This document shows positions 29,808 through 40,065 of a stretch of DNA of 64,000 nt, piece after piece. The position numbers and the translations under genes were made by a program. This stretch comes from Gracilariopsis chorda (taxonomy: Eukaryota > Rhodophyta > Florideophyceae > Gracilariales > Gracilariaceae), in contig NBIV01000005.1 in NCBI GenBank assembly GCA_003194525.1, forward strand, positions 372,001 through 436,000, read 5' to 3'. The first letter of the stretch is position 1; every line of letters starts with the position of its first letter. Under the pieces are notes generated by a model. The model worked only from the letters and a program-made list of their open reading frames with translations. It was not told the origin of the DNA and ran no database searches.

Positions 29808-31992
29808 ATGGGAATAAACGGCCTTCTTCGCGTCATAAAGCCAATATGGTACGTTCTTATGTTGTCAAACACACGTTCCTTCCACATATCTCAACGAATA
29901 GAGCTAACTCAATACTTTCAATTCTCTCGCCTCTCACTTCAGTCAGCAGATGCATGTTCAAGAATTTGCTCACACGCGAGTCGGAATCGATGTCTATGGA
30001 TGGCTGCACAAGGGCGCCTTTTCCTGTGCTGCCGACATCTGCAGAGGCATTGATACGAATGCATACGTTGAGTATTGTATGCACCGTGTGCGGATGCTCA
30101 TCTACTTCAACGCACGTCCGATTTTAGTTTTCGATGGGGCAGACCTTCCGATGAAGGCCGGCACTCACGCTGAACGCCGCCAACGACGGGAAGAGGCTTT
30201 GAAGAAGGCAGAAGCGGCTATGGCTGCTGGCGATGCGCGCAAGGCTGAAGAATTTTATCAGCGATCTTTCTTTGTCAACTCCGATATGGCTCGGAACGTC
30301 ATTCGAGAGTGTCGGAAGCACAACGTCGAGTATATTGTCGCACCGTATGAAGCGGATGCACAGCTCGCGTGGATGATACAGACTGGATACATTGACAGCA
30401 TAATTACAGAAGATTCTGACATGCTTGTTTATGGCGCCTCAAAGGTGTTCTACAAGATGAACAGAGATGGCATGGGTGACATGTTCGAAAGTAAGAACCT
30501 GCCAGCTCTTGAAACGGTCTCCCTGAGAAATTTCACGCAAGATATGTTTATGTACATGTGTGTGTGTTCAGGCTGTGACTTTTTCAAAGGTGTCCAGGGT
30601 TTAGGCATCAAGAAAGCGCATACCGTTGTTAAGAGGTATAGAACTCTTCTGCGCGTTTTGCAAGCCATTCGAAGAGAGCCTCGATATCGCGTATCTCCCT
30701 CCTTTAACATCGACTTCACGCGCGCTTGCCTGGTTTTTCGTCATCAAACTGTATACGATATGAAACAAAAACGACATGCGCATCTTCGCAATCTTGATCT
30801 TAATGTTCACGCAAAAATGCCGCCTGGTGTTCTCCAGGAACTCGACGACGGCTCTTTTGATCTTTCCTTTCTCGGAGTTCATCGAGAACCCAATGTTGCC
30901 AGAAAAATCGCCGAAGCCCTTGTTCATCCCCAAACTCTTCAGGAATACAAAGAGCCGCTTGACACAATCTCTCGTTCGTTGCGGCCAACCAGACGGCCGA
31001 GACGATTTGCAAGTCCGCCTCCAAAGCGCCTTCGAATAACACCACAGCAACCTAAGAAAACATTCGGGTTTCAAGTTCAACCAGCTTCATCGCGGCCTAT
31101 CACGCCGTCTACGGACAGCTTGCATTTGCGACAAAAGCCTACCGGAAGATCTTCAGTTGGGCCCTTCTCCTTCAATCCGAGACAGATAGGTTCAACTTTC
31201 AAGGCTCAAAGTACAGCAGATCGCAGTAGGGCAAGCGTATGGTCGAACTTTCGGAGAAGCTCAAAAGTTGACAATTCGAACTCAAATACGAGCCCGGAAA
31301 AAGTATCAGACTCCGAAGACTTCGTTGCAAATTGTGAGAGTCATGCAACAGACGAAATTAAATCACTTGCAAAGATAAGTGAGCAGCAAGGAGATACCCG
31401 CTCGTGCGCAGATATCAGTGCGGAATCGCAGACACGAGTCCTATCTGATGCTGTTCATGAACACCCTCCTGTGAACAGACCACGGTCATCTTCTCATCGA
31501 GTTGATGCGGTAAACAGAGCGCTTGGAAGATTCGCAAGAACAAAGGAGCGAGACTTGAAAGCAAAATTTGTGCCGAATCCAAAGCCGTCTCCCCCGTCCT
31601 CCCCAAAACCTCCGGGACCATCCTCTCTAGAACAAATGACATCCCTACAACCGTTGGCCAGGCCCGCAAGTCCCGATGCAGATTCATATAGGCTGTTCGA
31701 GCTGGTTGAGAGAGAAAGCTCCATAGAAGTTCAAAAACAAGACGGGCCCTCAAAAGCACCAGAGAAATCTCCGAAATCAAAGGCAAGAATTGACAGTCAC
31801 ACTCCAGGAAAGCAGCTGAGATTAAGTCGTTTCTTCAAGCCCCGTGTAGGACTAGCCAAGCCGAAACGTGCGAGCGGATCAAGCAACAGTTCAAAGTTGA
31901 ATGCAGCAATGAAAATGAAGGGTCCGGGTGCCAAGACTGCATCGTCGGTGGGAGTTGACGTGAGCGCAATTGATCGTTTCAAGAGGAAATGA
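29808..31992 (+). CDS. EXO1: Exonuclease 1 (Rad2/FEN family) with PIP box, two exons
   Basis: Exons 29808-29848 and 29943-31992 (intron of 94 nt ending CTTCAG) give 696 residues beginning MGINGLLRVIKPI. The 5'-3' exonuclease acts in mismatch repair and double-strand-break resection. Catalytic acids fall at the same positions as in human EXO1: D30 (VGID), D78 (LVFDG), E150 and D152 (APYEADAQ), D171 and D173 (TEDSD), with the next Asp at 226 (GCD) after one added residue. An HhH follows (GLGIKKAH). The second half is Ser/Pro-rich and probably disordered; residues 638-645 (QLRLSRFF) form a canonical PCNA-interacting motif. The 3' splice site was chosen because nearer AGs create a stop or break the frame. 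Confidence 0.92.
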
Positions 31993-32169
31993 ACGATATG
32001 GTCTAGGCGATACAGTAGAACCACGATAACGTCTCAATACAAGCCATTTCTAACTTGGCCAAGCTAACTAAATGGCGGAGACGTACAGTTTTTGGATATG
32101 CTCTACAATTTAGTTTTGGAGCCGCTTGTCTTACAAAGTTACGGGTGCAGACTTCTTTAATTATAAGCA

Positions 32170-33045
32170 TCATACCATTCGCTTCACTCCCGGTCCGCTT
32201 TTATTGAACATTCTTTTGATGAACATCACTTGGATCCCTGATACAGCCATGACGGCCACGCATTCCAAGAAAGACCACCACTTCACTCTTCTATTTGTAG
32301 ACGTGACGGCTAAACGAGAACAGGATTATGTATGGATCGCGATACGTTAGAAGGATGTTCCAAAGCTACTAAATAATAGAAATGACAGGCATAACTTACT
32401 CTTTAAGTGTCTCTCATGAAGCATTCTGTACTCCTGTTGGTGGAAGTCAATCATGCGCACAGTGTGAGTAATGCTAACGATCCATCTTTCGACATTATCC
32501 ATGCTCTCCTTCTTTGCAAGCTTCGAGAAGTCGATAGGATCCCCAGTTGTAATTACCAGCTTCACGGTCTTGTGAGATACGACACTCATCTGTTATCAAG
32601 AGAAACATCAGTGTTAGAAGGTATTCGTGTTTTGCATACTGGGCACGGTTGCAGTTGAGAAATGTATCTACGCTATAGTTTGAAGCAGCTTTAATTCCCC
32701 AGGGAAGGAGAGTAATCGCCGAGAGCGCATAACCTGCCCATCGTTGTGATGACGTACCTTGTTACTGAAGCAAAACCGATAGGTGCCATCTCTATCAGCC
32801 TTGAGCATGAACTTGTCCTCCCCTTCTCGCTTCGCGTTGTAAATCTGTGTGCCGTCCGGGGCGTAGATCCTTACGTCGATGTCCATATGTGAACCTTGAG
32901 TAACTGCAAAGGCGCCATTTATGGTTGTTCCCTGATGAACGTCTTCAAAGAAGCATTCCTCTGTTCCTGGAGGCAGGTCGAAGCTGATAGCGTATATTGT
33001 TCTTGCAAAACAGAGCAATAGAAGCGCGATAGCAACACGATTCAT
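32170..33045 (-). CDS. p24 (emp24/gp25L) cargo receptor, three exons
   Basis: Exons 32758-33045, 32400-32589 and 32170-32309 (minus strand), with introns of 168 and 90 nt, give 205 residues, the usual p24 length. Residues 1-20 are a signal peptide. The GOLD domain has the expected pair of cysteines (EECFFEDV and YRFCFSNK), followed by MSVVSHKTVKLVI, a coiled-coil part, the STNRRVKWWSF block and a single membrane helix. The cytosolic tail (about MFIKRMFNKSG onward) lacks the FF and KK COP-binding signals seen in many family members, so its sorting may differ. It should act in ER-Golgi vesicles. Confidence 0.9.
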
Positions 33046-33745
33046 CTTCAGCCGGTCTTGTCGCTGTGCTACAACGTTGGCGTTGGATCCTGAACCAAAC
33101 TCAGATGAATTTTGATTCTAAGCGGAATCTTCAAAGCTTTATACGGTGAGTTGTAGGGAAGAACCTTGACAGATAGGGCACCAGGTGGAGACGATAAAAC
33201 TCAATTCGGTGGGGAATGTGATTGGAGAAGAAACTGCAATCAAGTTTGAAGGCGGAGGGGACAACGATTTTGCCTTATGCTTGTAGACACTGGTTCTGTA
33301 ATGAGAATAGCTCTGTAAGACATAGGACTGTCGCCGATCGGATTGCACAGCAGTGTCCGTGAGCGGAATCAAATAAAGGTCTAAAAGGGTAGACGTTCCA
33401 AGCTTTCAGGCCTTTTCCAAAAACAACATTTGCCGAGTGCAGTGTAGATCCGTAGTACGGATTCCGTATGATACACCGTTCTCGGTAACTGCTACTGTAG
33501 CAGTCCGCTAACCCTTCATCATAAACATGTGCCAAGTTGGGGAGTGAAGTGTCTAACACGTTGGCACTGCCAACGTGTTAGACACTTCACTCCCCAGAAG
33601 CGAAAATTCGACGGTAGGAGCGCTACCGCCGGTATCAAGATAAAAGGCTCTCTCGAAGAGGGAAGAGTTTAATGTAGTCTAGCTCCGGCGCAATCTTGGA
33701 AAAGGCAAGTGAAGAAGTTTGCAGTTTGGTCGAGGTTCTTGTTTG
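33046..33745. other. Divergent intergenic region with a 57-bp palindrome
   Basis: About 700 bases between p24 and the PDCD2-like gene. It holds a near-perfect palindrome (33539-33595) and one TAACCCTT half-site near 33510. Small frames on both strands are not protein-like. Confidence 0.4.
33539..33595. repeat. 57-bp palindrome (28-bp perfect arms, 1-nt spacer)
   Basis: Left arm 33539-33566 (starting GGGGAGTGAAGTGTC) and right arm 33568-33595 are exact reverse complements around a single C. It is about 150 bases upstream of the PDCD2-like start. No open frame or transposon end is obvious. See findings. Confidence 0.9.
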
Positions 33746-34849
33746 ATGGCATCTGAATGCGTTTTGGGCTTCTGTTCGTCAAAATGGGATAGAAAAAACG
33801 GAGAGTGGTATGACACTCATATAGGGGGGTCTTCAGTTTGGCCAGATGGTCTCACTGTGACAATTCCGCCGTGTCCTGTTTGCTCACTTCATCGAACATT
33901 TGTGTTACAAGCGTATGCTCCACATCCCAATCACTCTGAGAGAGAGGTGTATCTATTTGGATGCAATTCAATCAAATGCTCTGAGAAGCCAACGTCGTGG
34001 TATGCACTTCGAGTAGTTAAGCTCTTGGAAGAGAATGTTCGTCCTCAGGGAGAAAAGAATTCACAGTCTGCTTCTCACAAACGGGAACAAAATTCGGGTC
34101 CGCGTCAGGTCATCAACTGGGAATCTGATTCTGAAGACAGCGACTCTGAGCCAGAGATCCTAGCAGAAGAGCTACAGCTTCTCTCGTTAGTCGTGGAACA
34201 AGCCAAGCAACGCAGAGGAGCAAGTACCCATTCACAGAATGAAGAGGCCGTGAGCTCCACGTGTTCCTCATTCGGTCGCACGGGCCACGGGGGCCAGTGT
34301 ATCAATGAAAACGCGAACCCATTAGCTGCCTTTTGCATTGAAGTTGACTATGAACCTGCTAGGGGGCAGAAGTCATTGGAAGATGAAAAAGTCGAGCGTT
34401 TACTAGGCAGATACAACGAGGAGGAAAAGTTAAGAAGTAGAAACGGAATCGATGAGCAATGGGCCGCTGAGCAAGACGATGAGAACAAGCCTGAGACACT
34501 TGCGCTCGAACGATTTCGCGATACAATCTCACGAGCTCCGGACCAGATTTTGCGATACAGTTTTGGCGGAGAACCAATCTGGCCGAGTCATCCTCCACCG
34601 CCTATAAATACGAAAATATGTGCATGTGGATCACCGATGATCTTCGAACTTCAACTGCTTGCCTCATGCTTGCATTACCTTAAGCCCGACGAGTGTTTAC
34701 CGGCTGACCAAAAGGACGCTGGAATGAACTTCGCTTCTGTTGCAACTTACACATGTGCAGGAGATTGCACACTCGCAAAAGTAGTGGCAGAAACCGCTAT
34801 GCTCCAGGTCTTTGAGCAGGAGATTTGTGTCCAGCAAGATGACTGGTGA
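33746..34849 (+). CDS. PDCD2/Tsr4-like ribosome-biogenesis chaperone
   Basis: A 367-residue protein from ATG 33746. The N-terminal domain has VLGFCSSKWD, IGGSSVWPDGL, CPVCSLHRTFVLQAYAP and LFGCNSIKCSEKPTSWYALR, with the paired CxxC-like zinc sites of the family. An acidic middle follows, and the C-terminal domain has ILRYSFGGEPIWPSHPPPP, CACGSPMIFELQLLASCLHYL and VATYTCAGDC. In yeast Tsr4 is the co-translational chaperone of ribosomal protein uS2/Rps2-type cargo; this protein should act likewise in 40S assembly. The Cys pairs are all kept, arguing for a functional zinc fold. Confidence 0.9.
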   Translation: MASECVLGFCSSKWDRKNGEWYDTHIGGSSVWPDGLTVTIPPCPVCSLHRTFVLQAYAPHPNHSEREVYLFGCNSIKCSEKPTSWYALRVVKLLEENVRPQGEKNSQSASHKREQNSGPRQVINWESDSEDSDSEPEILAEELQLLSLVVEQAKQRRGASTHSQNEEAVSSTCSSFGRTGHGGQCINENANPLAAFCIEVDYEPARGQKSLEDEKVERLLGRYNEEEKLRSRNGIDEQWAAEQDDENKPETLALERFRDTISRAPDQILRYSFGGEPIWPSHPPPPINTKICACGSPMIFELQLLASCLHYLKPDECLPADQKDAGMNFASVATYTCAGDCTLAKVVAETAMLQVFEQEICVQQDDW

Positions 34850-34910
34850 AACATGAAACATGAATATTAATGTCTACCATAGGGCATTCACCGGCAGGTA
34901 GGCGTTCTCG

Positions 34911-36263
34911 TTACCACAACGTTAACTCTCTTCGTGCTTCATCACTCAGGCTTCGTGATTCGCTCCAGTAGTTGTTTAAGGGTTCCCATTTTTGTTCATC
35001 TTTCGAGATCTTCTTGAAGTATTTGGGCTTATGCTCAGTCTCTGCGCCACTGGATTTTGCTGCTGCTCTACGCTCTCTCTGCAAGTGTTCTACGCGCAGC
35101 TTCTCTTCTGCAGCGGTTGGACGATCTCCTCTCTCAAGGGCAAGCCGGTCAGGCCTCAAACGGGAATCAGTTGGAGGTAGCTCCATAGCATAGTCTGCAT
35201 CGAAGGCCAACACCTTTTTGGTGAACTTCGTACAAGCAGCAAAATCGCCGTACTCACCACCGCCATCTTCTTCGGATAACATATGTGATCCAGCCATCCA
35301 AAGTCTGTTTGTGCCTTCGCCTTTCGCCTTCATTCTTCTCTCGCCGTCAAGAAACTTGTTCCATGCACCCTTGAATGAAACTATCTGATTTCCAATTTCA
35401 TCTAGAAGCTCGCCGCCTACTTCGTAACGATTGGCAGAGAACCACCCACATTTTGAAATCTCCAAGATTGAGGTGGTGTTCGTGCTTTCGTTTCTGAGTT
35501 CAATAGTACCAAAATGATCAACGAATGCCGTGCCTACAAATAAGTTGGAGACTAAGCATTGCGGCAGGTTCCAAGTGTAGTGATCACCAGTCTCTGTGAA
35601 GTGGATGTAACGTGTTCCTGTATTAGAAATCTCGATAGAATTGCCCTGGAAGGTAGCATTTATGTCGACAGCCTCACCAGCCGTCCAACCCTTTCCTTCA
35701 CATCTTGACACGGACACCGGGGGATGATGTGAGACTTGTTCTGCGTAAAACTTCATTCCATTCAAGGGGTTGATATACTCAAAAGTTTCCCCCAGTACAG
35801 GATTAAACGGCTTACGAACACGCTCGGTATGAGAGAAGGCTGAGATGACAAATGCGGCCACCAAACAATCTCGCAAAACTGTGTCCTCGCACGAAGCGGC
35901 GCGGTCGAGCAAGTCGCTGAACTCGAAGGTCTCCACCATGCGGGAAAGAGCAGTGGTCGGTTCAAACAGCCAAATTGGAAGGCTCAGTCGCATATGCATA
36001 ACATCCATGCCAATGACGGATACGAGCTGACGCCATAACTCATTTCTGGATTCAATATCAACATTACCAAACCCGTGTGACTCTTTCTCTCCCTCACCCT
36101 CTTTTGTGAGTGCTGTGGTCGGTGTCAGCTCATCGGGGGTTTGTGGAGCTCCCACAACATTTGAGTAGGCTGAGTTTGCCATTGATGAGATCCAACTGCC
36201 CCAAGACATCGTGCTGTCAGTCGCAGTCGGCGTTTCAGTTTCTGTTTCTTTGATAGGTGCCAT
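34911..36263 (-). CDS. Oxysterol-binding protein-related protein (ORP), short form
   Basis: A 450-residue ORP. The hallmark EQVSHHPPVS is present (in FYAEQVSHHPPVSVSRCEG), preceded by FNPVLGETFEYIN. Further family blocks are MRLSLPIWLFEPTTALSRM, the middle sheet ending FGTIELRNEST, and a basic C-terminal helix (EEKLRVEHLQRERRAAAKS). The ligand-binding domain fills nearly all of the protein; there is no PH domain, ankyrin repeat or FFAT motif visible, like yeast Osh4-7. It likely moves sterol or phosphatidylserine in exchange for phosphoinositide at membrane contacts. It ends 61 bases from the convergent PDCD2-like gene. Confidence 0.92.
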   Translation of the reverse strand: MAPIKETETETPTATDSTMSWGSWISSMANSAYSNVVGAPQTPDELTPTTALTKEGEGEKESHGFGNVDIESRNELWRQLVSVIGMDVMHMRLSLPIWLFEPTTALSRMVETFEFSDLLDRAASCEDTVLRDCLVAAFVISAFSHTERVRKPFNPVLGETFEYINPLNGMKFYAEQVSHHPPVSVSRCEGKGWTAGEAVDINATFQGNSIEISNTGTRYIHFTETGDHYTWNLPQCLVSNLFVGTAFVDHFGTIELRNESTNTTSILEISKCGWFSANRYEVGGELLDEIGNQIVSFKGAWNKFLDGERRMKAKGEGTNRLWMAGSHMLSEEDGGGEYGDFAACTKFTKKVLAFDADYAMELPPTDSRLRPDRLALERGDRPTAAEEKLRVEHLQRERRAAAKSSGAETEHKPKYFKKISKDEQKWEPLNNYWSESRSLSDEARRELTLW

Positions 36264-37308
36264 GTTGTAGTTGAGCTAATGAGAATGACAAACGCGAAAA
36301 CCTTCCTTCAATTCGACTCGATCCAACGAACAACTCTAACGAGTGCGGGGACGGAGAGTAAACCCTGCTGTGAAATCGTGCGCAATTCGCAGTGAAGGAC
36401 GAAGAGCTGGAAGAAAGCGGAAGCGGTCGGCGGGGATGCAATGGCTATACTCCGAGCACAAGTTTGGCCCAGTTGGTGGGAAAATGTGCTGGGGAACGAA
36501 TGCTCAGACCCGTTCACAACCAGCGAGTAGCCTCGCGTATTATGTCTTTGCGCAAACCGGCTCCGGGGCAGCACACCAGTTAGGCGCAGCTCATCCCCTG
36601 TGGGAATAATTCAGTACTCCGTACAGTGCCAAATCTATATTTATTGTAACAACAAACCAAACGTCCATACGATTTGGAGGGTATCCGTATGTGGGTCCTT
36701 CAACTCAGCACTGGCAGGCAGCCGCAGCTTGATTGATGTCTATGCGTTTGGACTGTTTAAGAGTGTTGGCAGACGTTGACACCGCATGCAGCTCCAAGAA
36801 GGGAGAAGAGAAGATGCCATATCCGGGTTCAAAGCTCGAAATGGTTTGGTATTCAGAATCATATTTCTCTGCATAACAAACGATGATGAACATCATGTTC
36901 ATCATCCGTGTGCAGGACACTTTTGTGAAGCATGTCTGCCAACTTCACGGTCGAGCAGCAATGCTTGCATGCGTGTGAGACATGTGGTTGCCAAAAAAAA
37001 GCACCCATACACCGAACTCCAGCACTGCTCACTGCACACGCGGGGAGTCAGCTCGTCCGGCCCAGAAGCAATGATGACAATAAGGGCCGAGGAAGAACTA
37101 AAGAAACATTCATTCCCAGCCACCAGACTCCACTTGGAAAATGCTTATGGGACCACATACTGTACCGCATATACCAAGGGTAACCCTTACTCGAGAATAA
37201 CTGCGCTTTACAAGTCTCGCATCATAACGAAGCTGTCGGCGTTGGTAAGTTCAGCCTTTGTACAGGAATAAGAGCAAATTCAAACCTACTTGTTTAACAC
37301 ACTACATG
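36264..37308. other. Intergenic region, about 1 kb
   Basis: Lies between the ORP start and the DCP1 stop. A 161-codon plus-strand frame (36786-37271) is Cys/His/Arg-rich without a recognised domain. CCAAGGGTAACCCTTAC, a near-palindromic version of the recurrent motif, sits near 37175-37190. No gene is supported. Confidence 0.35.
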
Positions 37309-39492
37309 TTACTCATCCTTTGACGACATATAAGAAGCGTACACGGTTTCAAATAGCCTCTTATCAGCGAGCATGCGTAGCACCACCGCACGAAACTCAG
37401 AACGATCCATTTTCGCTGTGGAGGAAGTAGCAAGCTCGCCCTTTCGATCAGCAGCGGCAACACTTTGCGCCACATGTTTCCCCTTCTCTTCGTCCGTAAG
37501 AACGATTGGAGAAGGCTTGTTTTGCTGCTCAGCATCAGATGAACCTACATTGAGCAAGCGCATAAGCTCTGCAGCAGAGTCCGTCGCTTTGGTTGAGTGC
37601 GATTTGGCATCATCGTTGGGCAAGCTTCCCACATTGCGTGCTTCAGACTTGGGCGCCATGGGCATGGTAGGAAGCGGCATACTCTGCATTTGCATGTGAC
37701 GCTGATGCTGCTGAGCCAAGTACTGCTGTTGCAAGAAGAGTTGATGCTGTTGCATCAACAACGCCATGTGCGGGTGCATGCCAGGCGGAAACGGGGCCGG
37801 TGGCGGCGGCGGCGGGGGAATAGGCGAAGGCATCATAGCAGCGGTATGCGCAAGTGGTGGTAGATCACCGCCAGACGGGAACCTGAAAGGTGGTACCATC
37901 GTTCTTAATAGAGGATCTTGCATGTTCAAAGCGTCAATAGGCATAGGCATGCTCTGAAGTTGTTGTTGTAAGTCTTGCATCGTTCGGGAGCTACTGCTGG
38001 CAGAAGGTAGCGCGGTACTGGCGGCAGTGTGCAAGCGCTGATTTTCGGATGACTCTCGATCGCCATCCGTGCCGCTGTACTCGGGACCGGACTGAGGCGG
38101 AGACTGTGCTTTCGGGCGTGACGTAGGGTTGGTAGACGATTTGACTGTCTGTGGCGGAGAGGAACGGCGCGACACTTCAAGCTGCTTGGGGGATTTGTGC
38201 TTCATGGCAGGTTTGGTGTCATGAACTGCGGGGTTGACATCAGCGGGCGTAGTTTTCTTGATCTCTCTCTTTGGGGTAGGCTGCGACTTTTCATGCGATG
38301 CGTGAGCTCTTCGATCAGCGGAAGTATTTCGCGAGGGAGGTGAGGACTGGACGCTATGATCAGGGACCGACTGCGGATGACGCGGTTGCGAATAAAACGC
38401 TGAAGTATTGTCGGATTGTTGTGCATTGGAGTCAGTAAACATGGGTTTTGGAGCGGGATTTGCCTTCCTTAGCCTCTGCGCTTTGAGCGGGGTATTCGTT
38501 CTGGATTTCGGCGAGGACTTGCGTCTAGGATCGGCCCTCGGCTTCTTCTCCGCTTTTGAAGAACGCAGTATACTGACGGATTGTGACGGAAAGTGGTTGG
38601 ATGCGGGAGGAGAGGTAGATAAAACGGCATCTGGTATAGCGTTATCGGAGGCAATTACAATAGCTTCATCAATCTCTGCGGTGGGTCTAAACTCTGTAGG
38701 CGCAGCTTTGTGAAGCGGGGCATTGGAGGTGAGGGCGTCAACAGCAGCACTTTCCAGAAGCGAGGAGGTTTTGACATCGGGCGGTAAGACACCGCCTGCC
38801 ACTCCGTTGGTGTGCTTCAAACCCGGGAAAAACCGTTCCAGAGAGTTATCCGGGACGGATTGCGGGGTGGATTTGTGAGGGCGGGGGTTTTGACTGTTGA
38901 TGTTGGATGGGCGTGGAACTCGCTTGTGCGCACGCTTGGAACGCGGCGGGGATTGATCGACTGGAGGCGCGGCAGAATCGGGGGGAGATGATTGCAAAGC
39001 GACAGAGGGTGGGGCGTCGGTAGCGGTTTGAGAGGGCGGAGAATCGGGTTGAGAAGGTTGTTGGGCGTTGACAAGTTGCTGTAGGAGTTCGAAAAGAGCG
39101 CAGGCCTCGTGACCTTGGTAGAACCAAATGCCAATAGTGTGGTGTTTAGAGTTGTTGTACATGATCATCTGGTTGTTGAGTTCAATGTCCTTGTTTCCTA
39201 GAACGACGTCGTCGGAGTAGTTCTGCAGGCTCTTGCGGTTGATGATGACGATGCGGTGGCGGGCGTGGGCGGTGTTGTTGGGGTGATTGACGTGGAGCTG
39301 CACGACGAATAGAGAGCCCTCTATGTCCAGACGACGCCAGGCGTGGTTGTCCTGCAGCTGGTAGAGACAGACGTGGGAGGCGAGTTTCAAGACGCGCTTG
39401 ACGGCCGGGTCCGCTCTTTGCAGGACGGAGAGGTTCATCTTGGCGGCGATGGCGTCGCGGTGAGCGGGGTCGAAGTGAATCTCGGCAGTCAT
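37309..39492 (-). CDS. DCP1: mRNA decapping co-activator DCP1
   Basis: A 727-residue protein. The N-terminal EVH1 domain (about 1-140) begins MTAEIHFDPAHRDAI and has MNLSVLQRADPAVKRVLKLA, HVCLYQLQDNHAW, DIEGSLFVVQLH, and HTIGIWFYQGHEACALFELL, matching DCP1. A long Ser/Pro/Gln-rich part follows, with a Pro run and Gln/His-rich stretch near residue 600-640, likely disordered and suited to P-body assembly. The end (SEFRAVVLRMLADKRLFETV followed by ASYM) resembles the DCP1 trimerisation helix. It activates DCP2 for cap removal. The frame is open to 39663, but the ATG at 39492 starts at the conserved domain. Confidence 0.9.
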   Translation of the reverse strand: MTAEIHFDPAHRDAIAAKMNLSVLQRADPAVKRVLKLASHVCLYQLQDNHAWRRLDIEGSLFVVQLHVNHPNNTAHARHRIVIINRKSLQNYSDDVVLGNKDIELNNQMIMYNNSKHHTIGIWFYQGHEACALFELLQQLVNAQQPSQPDSPPSQTATDAPPSVALQSSPPDSAAPPVDQSPPRSKRAHKRVPRPSNINSQNPRPHKSTPQSVPDNSLERFFPGLKHTNGVAGGVLPPDVKTSSLLESAAVDALTSNAPLHKAAPTEFRPTAEIDEAIVIASDNAIPDAVLSTSPPASNHFPSQSVSILRSSKAEKKPRADPRRKSSPKSRTNTPLKAQRLRKANPAPKPMFTDSNAQQSDNTSAFYSQPRHPQSVPDHSVQSSPPSRNTSADRRAHASHEKSQPTPKREIKKTTPADVNPAVHDTKPAMKHKSPKQLEVSRRSSPPQTVKSSTNPTSRPKAQSPPQSGPEYSGTDGDRESSENQRLHTAASTALPSASSSSRTMQDLQQQLQSMPMPIDALNMQDPLLRTMVPPFRFPSGGDLPPLAHTAAMMPSPIPPPPPPPAPFPPGMHPHMALLMQQHQLFLQQQYLAQQHQRHMQMQSMPLPTMPMAPKSEARNVGSLPNDDAKSHSTKATDSAAELMRLLNVGSSDAEQQNKPSPIVLTDEEKGKHVAQSVAAADRKGELATSSTAKMDRSEFRAVVLRMLADKRLFETVYASYMSSKDE

Positions 39493-40065
39493 CGCGAGGG
39501 CGAATGAAGCGGGCGATTGACGAGGGAAGCGCGAGCGCGTTGCGTTGTGGATACGGCGTCGTGCGCGCGCCGCGGGTGGAGGAGATGCACAGGCGGCGCA
39601 ACAGAAAACGGCACGGCTTGCTTGTTCCGCGCCACGTGGCGCACGTGGCGGGTCTGCCGCCAAATGTGCGCACCGAAACCGTTACAGTGGACGGACAGGG
39701 GTGTAAGCCGGGCGGTAGACGCGCTGTAATTTTGGGCGGGCACAGTGGCTGCGATGGACCACCACAAACAAGTACAGATTGGGCGTCTCCTGAAGCCGCA
39801 AATACGCAGTGTGGTGTTTTAGCAGTTCACACCGGACATGTGGGTTAGTCGTTTTGACTAAAAACCCTTGTAGTGGTAGTGTACTGTATATGCATGCGTT
39901 TGGGGTCGGATGCATTTCCGCAGATGCTTCTTCTTCTCGGAGCTTTGCTTTGTTTCTGCCACAGAGAATGTGGAACAAACCTCTCGAAGCAAGCGAGATA
40001 ACGAAGAAACAGTTTTGCGCTTTTGTGCTTTCGGGAGACGCCCATTGTGCGCAGCTGACGGCAAG
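39493..40065. other. Divergent intergenic region (DCP1 and F-box/LysM)
   Basis: 573 bases. The DCP1 frame reads through the first 170 bases without an ATG; the F-box/LysM frame has an ATG at 39910, but its sequence there looks untranslated. No other element is seen. Confidence 0.35.

Noticed and set aside
36786..37271. 161-residue plus-strand ORF between the ORP and DCP1 genes
   Set aside because: No domain, unusual Cys/His/Arg composition and no support from flanking splice signals.
39910..40065. N-terminal extension of the F-box/LysM protein
   Set aside because: The extra 52 residues look random; the conserved domains begin after the ATG at 40066.
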